Origin: Montifringilla adamsi
Taxonomy: Eukaryota > Chordata > Aves > Passeriformes > Passeridae
Direction of reading: 5' to 3'
DNA: 64,000 nt
NCBI GenBank assembly: GCA_017590115.1
Contig: JAGGNK010007038.1
Span: 227,181-291,180, forward strand
The notes beneath the pieces are model-generated. The model saw only the letters and a list, made by a program, of their open reading frames with translations, did no database searches and was not told the DNA's origin. The translations under genes were made by a program, and so were the position numbers. Positions 63,899 through 64,000 of this stretch are shown here, piece after piece (position 1 is the stretch's first letter; each line of letters opens with the position of its first letter).

Positions 63899-64000
63899 TC
63901 TGTGTTTGTAGATGCAGGCATATATCCAGCTGAATGACCACGTGAGACGAATACCTTCCATATACTTACTTTGAACTTGCTGCTAAACTCAGAGGAGCTA

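Overview
This window looks like avian nuclear DNA, probably from a songbird or other neognath. At least fifteen CR1 LINE fragments carry the bird-type 3' tail (ATTCTATGATTCT), the LTRs are of bird type, and no mammalian SINE/L1 or bacterial gene layout is visible. Most long open frames are chance frames, antisense CR1 or simple repeat.

Bases 1-1802, minus strand, hold the one gene I can support. It is a compact four-exon secreted cytokine that I read as the avian orthologue of TSLP (thymic stromal lymphopoietin). A TATA-like box and a strong Kozak ATG start it. The exons join in frame to 168 codons. The predicted protein has a signal peptide, a TYNFS-x-C N-terminus close to mouse TSLP, six cysteines in family order, the CPG-aromatic motif and a C-terminal W-R-x-aromatic-N. 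A GC/CpG-rich flank with a 48-bp minisatellite and an AP-1 consensus site follows to about 3.2 kb.

Bases 3.2-64 kb look like an AT-rich gene desert made of old unique sequence and transposable elements. CR1 fragments lie on the minus strand at 8262, 12069, 12625, 22036, 24211, 25820, 36998, 51995 and 58818, and on the plus strand at 14955, 17228, 29330, 30282 and 49987. A composite CR1 at 61595-63898 has an inverted 5' half and a direct 3' half. Two LTR families are present. One has copies at 27089-27672 (-) and 55887-56476 (+). The other has a full copy at 43731-44710 (+) and a 3' part at 45733-46132 (+). Simple repeats include a 145-bp (CTTT)n at 39022 and an ATTCT array at 15308.

The layout, a small cytokine gene next to a long gene-free stretch on its 5' side, agrees with mammals, where a large gene-poor interval separates TSLP from SLC25A46. 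That synteny is recalled knowledge and is not shown by this window. No tRNA, rRNA or CRISPR array was seen.
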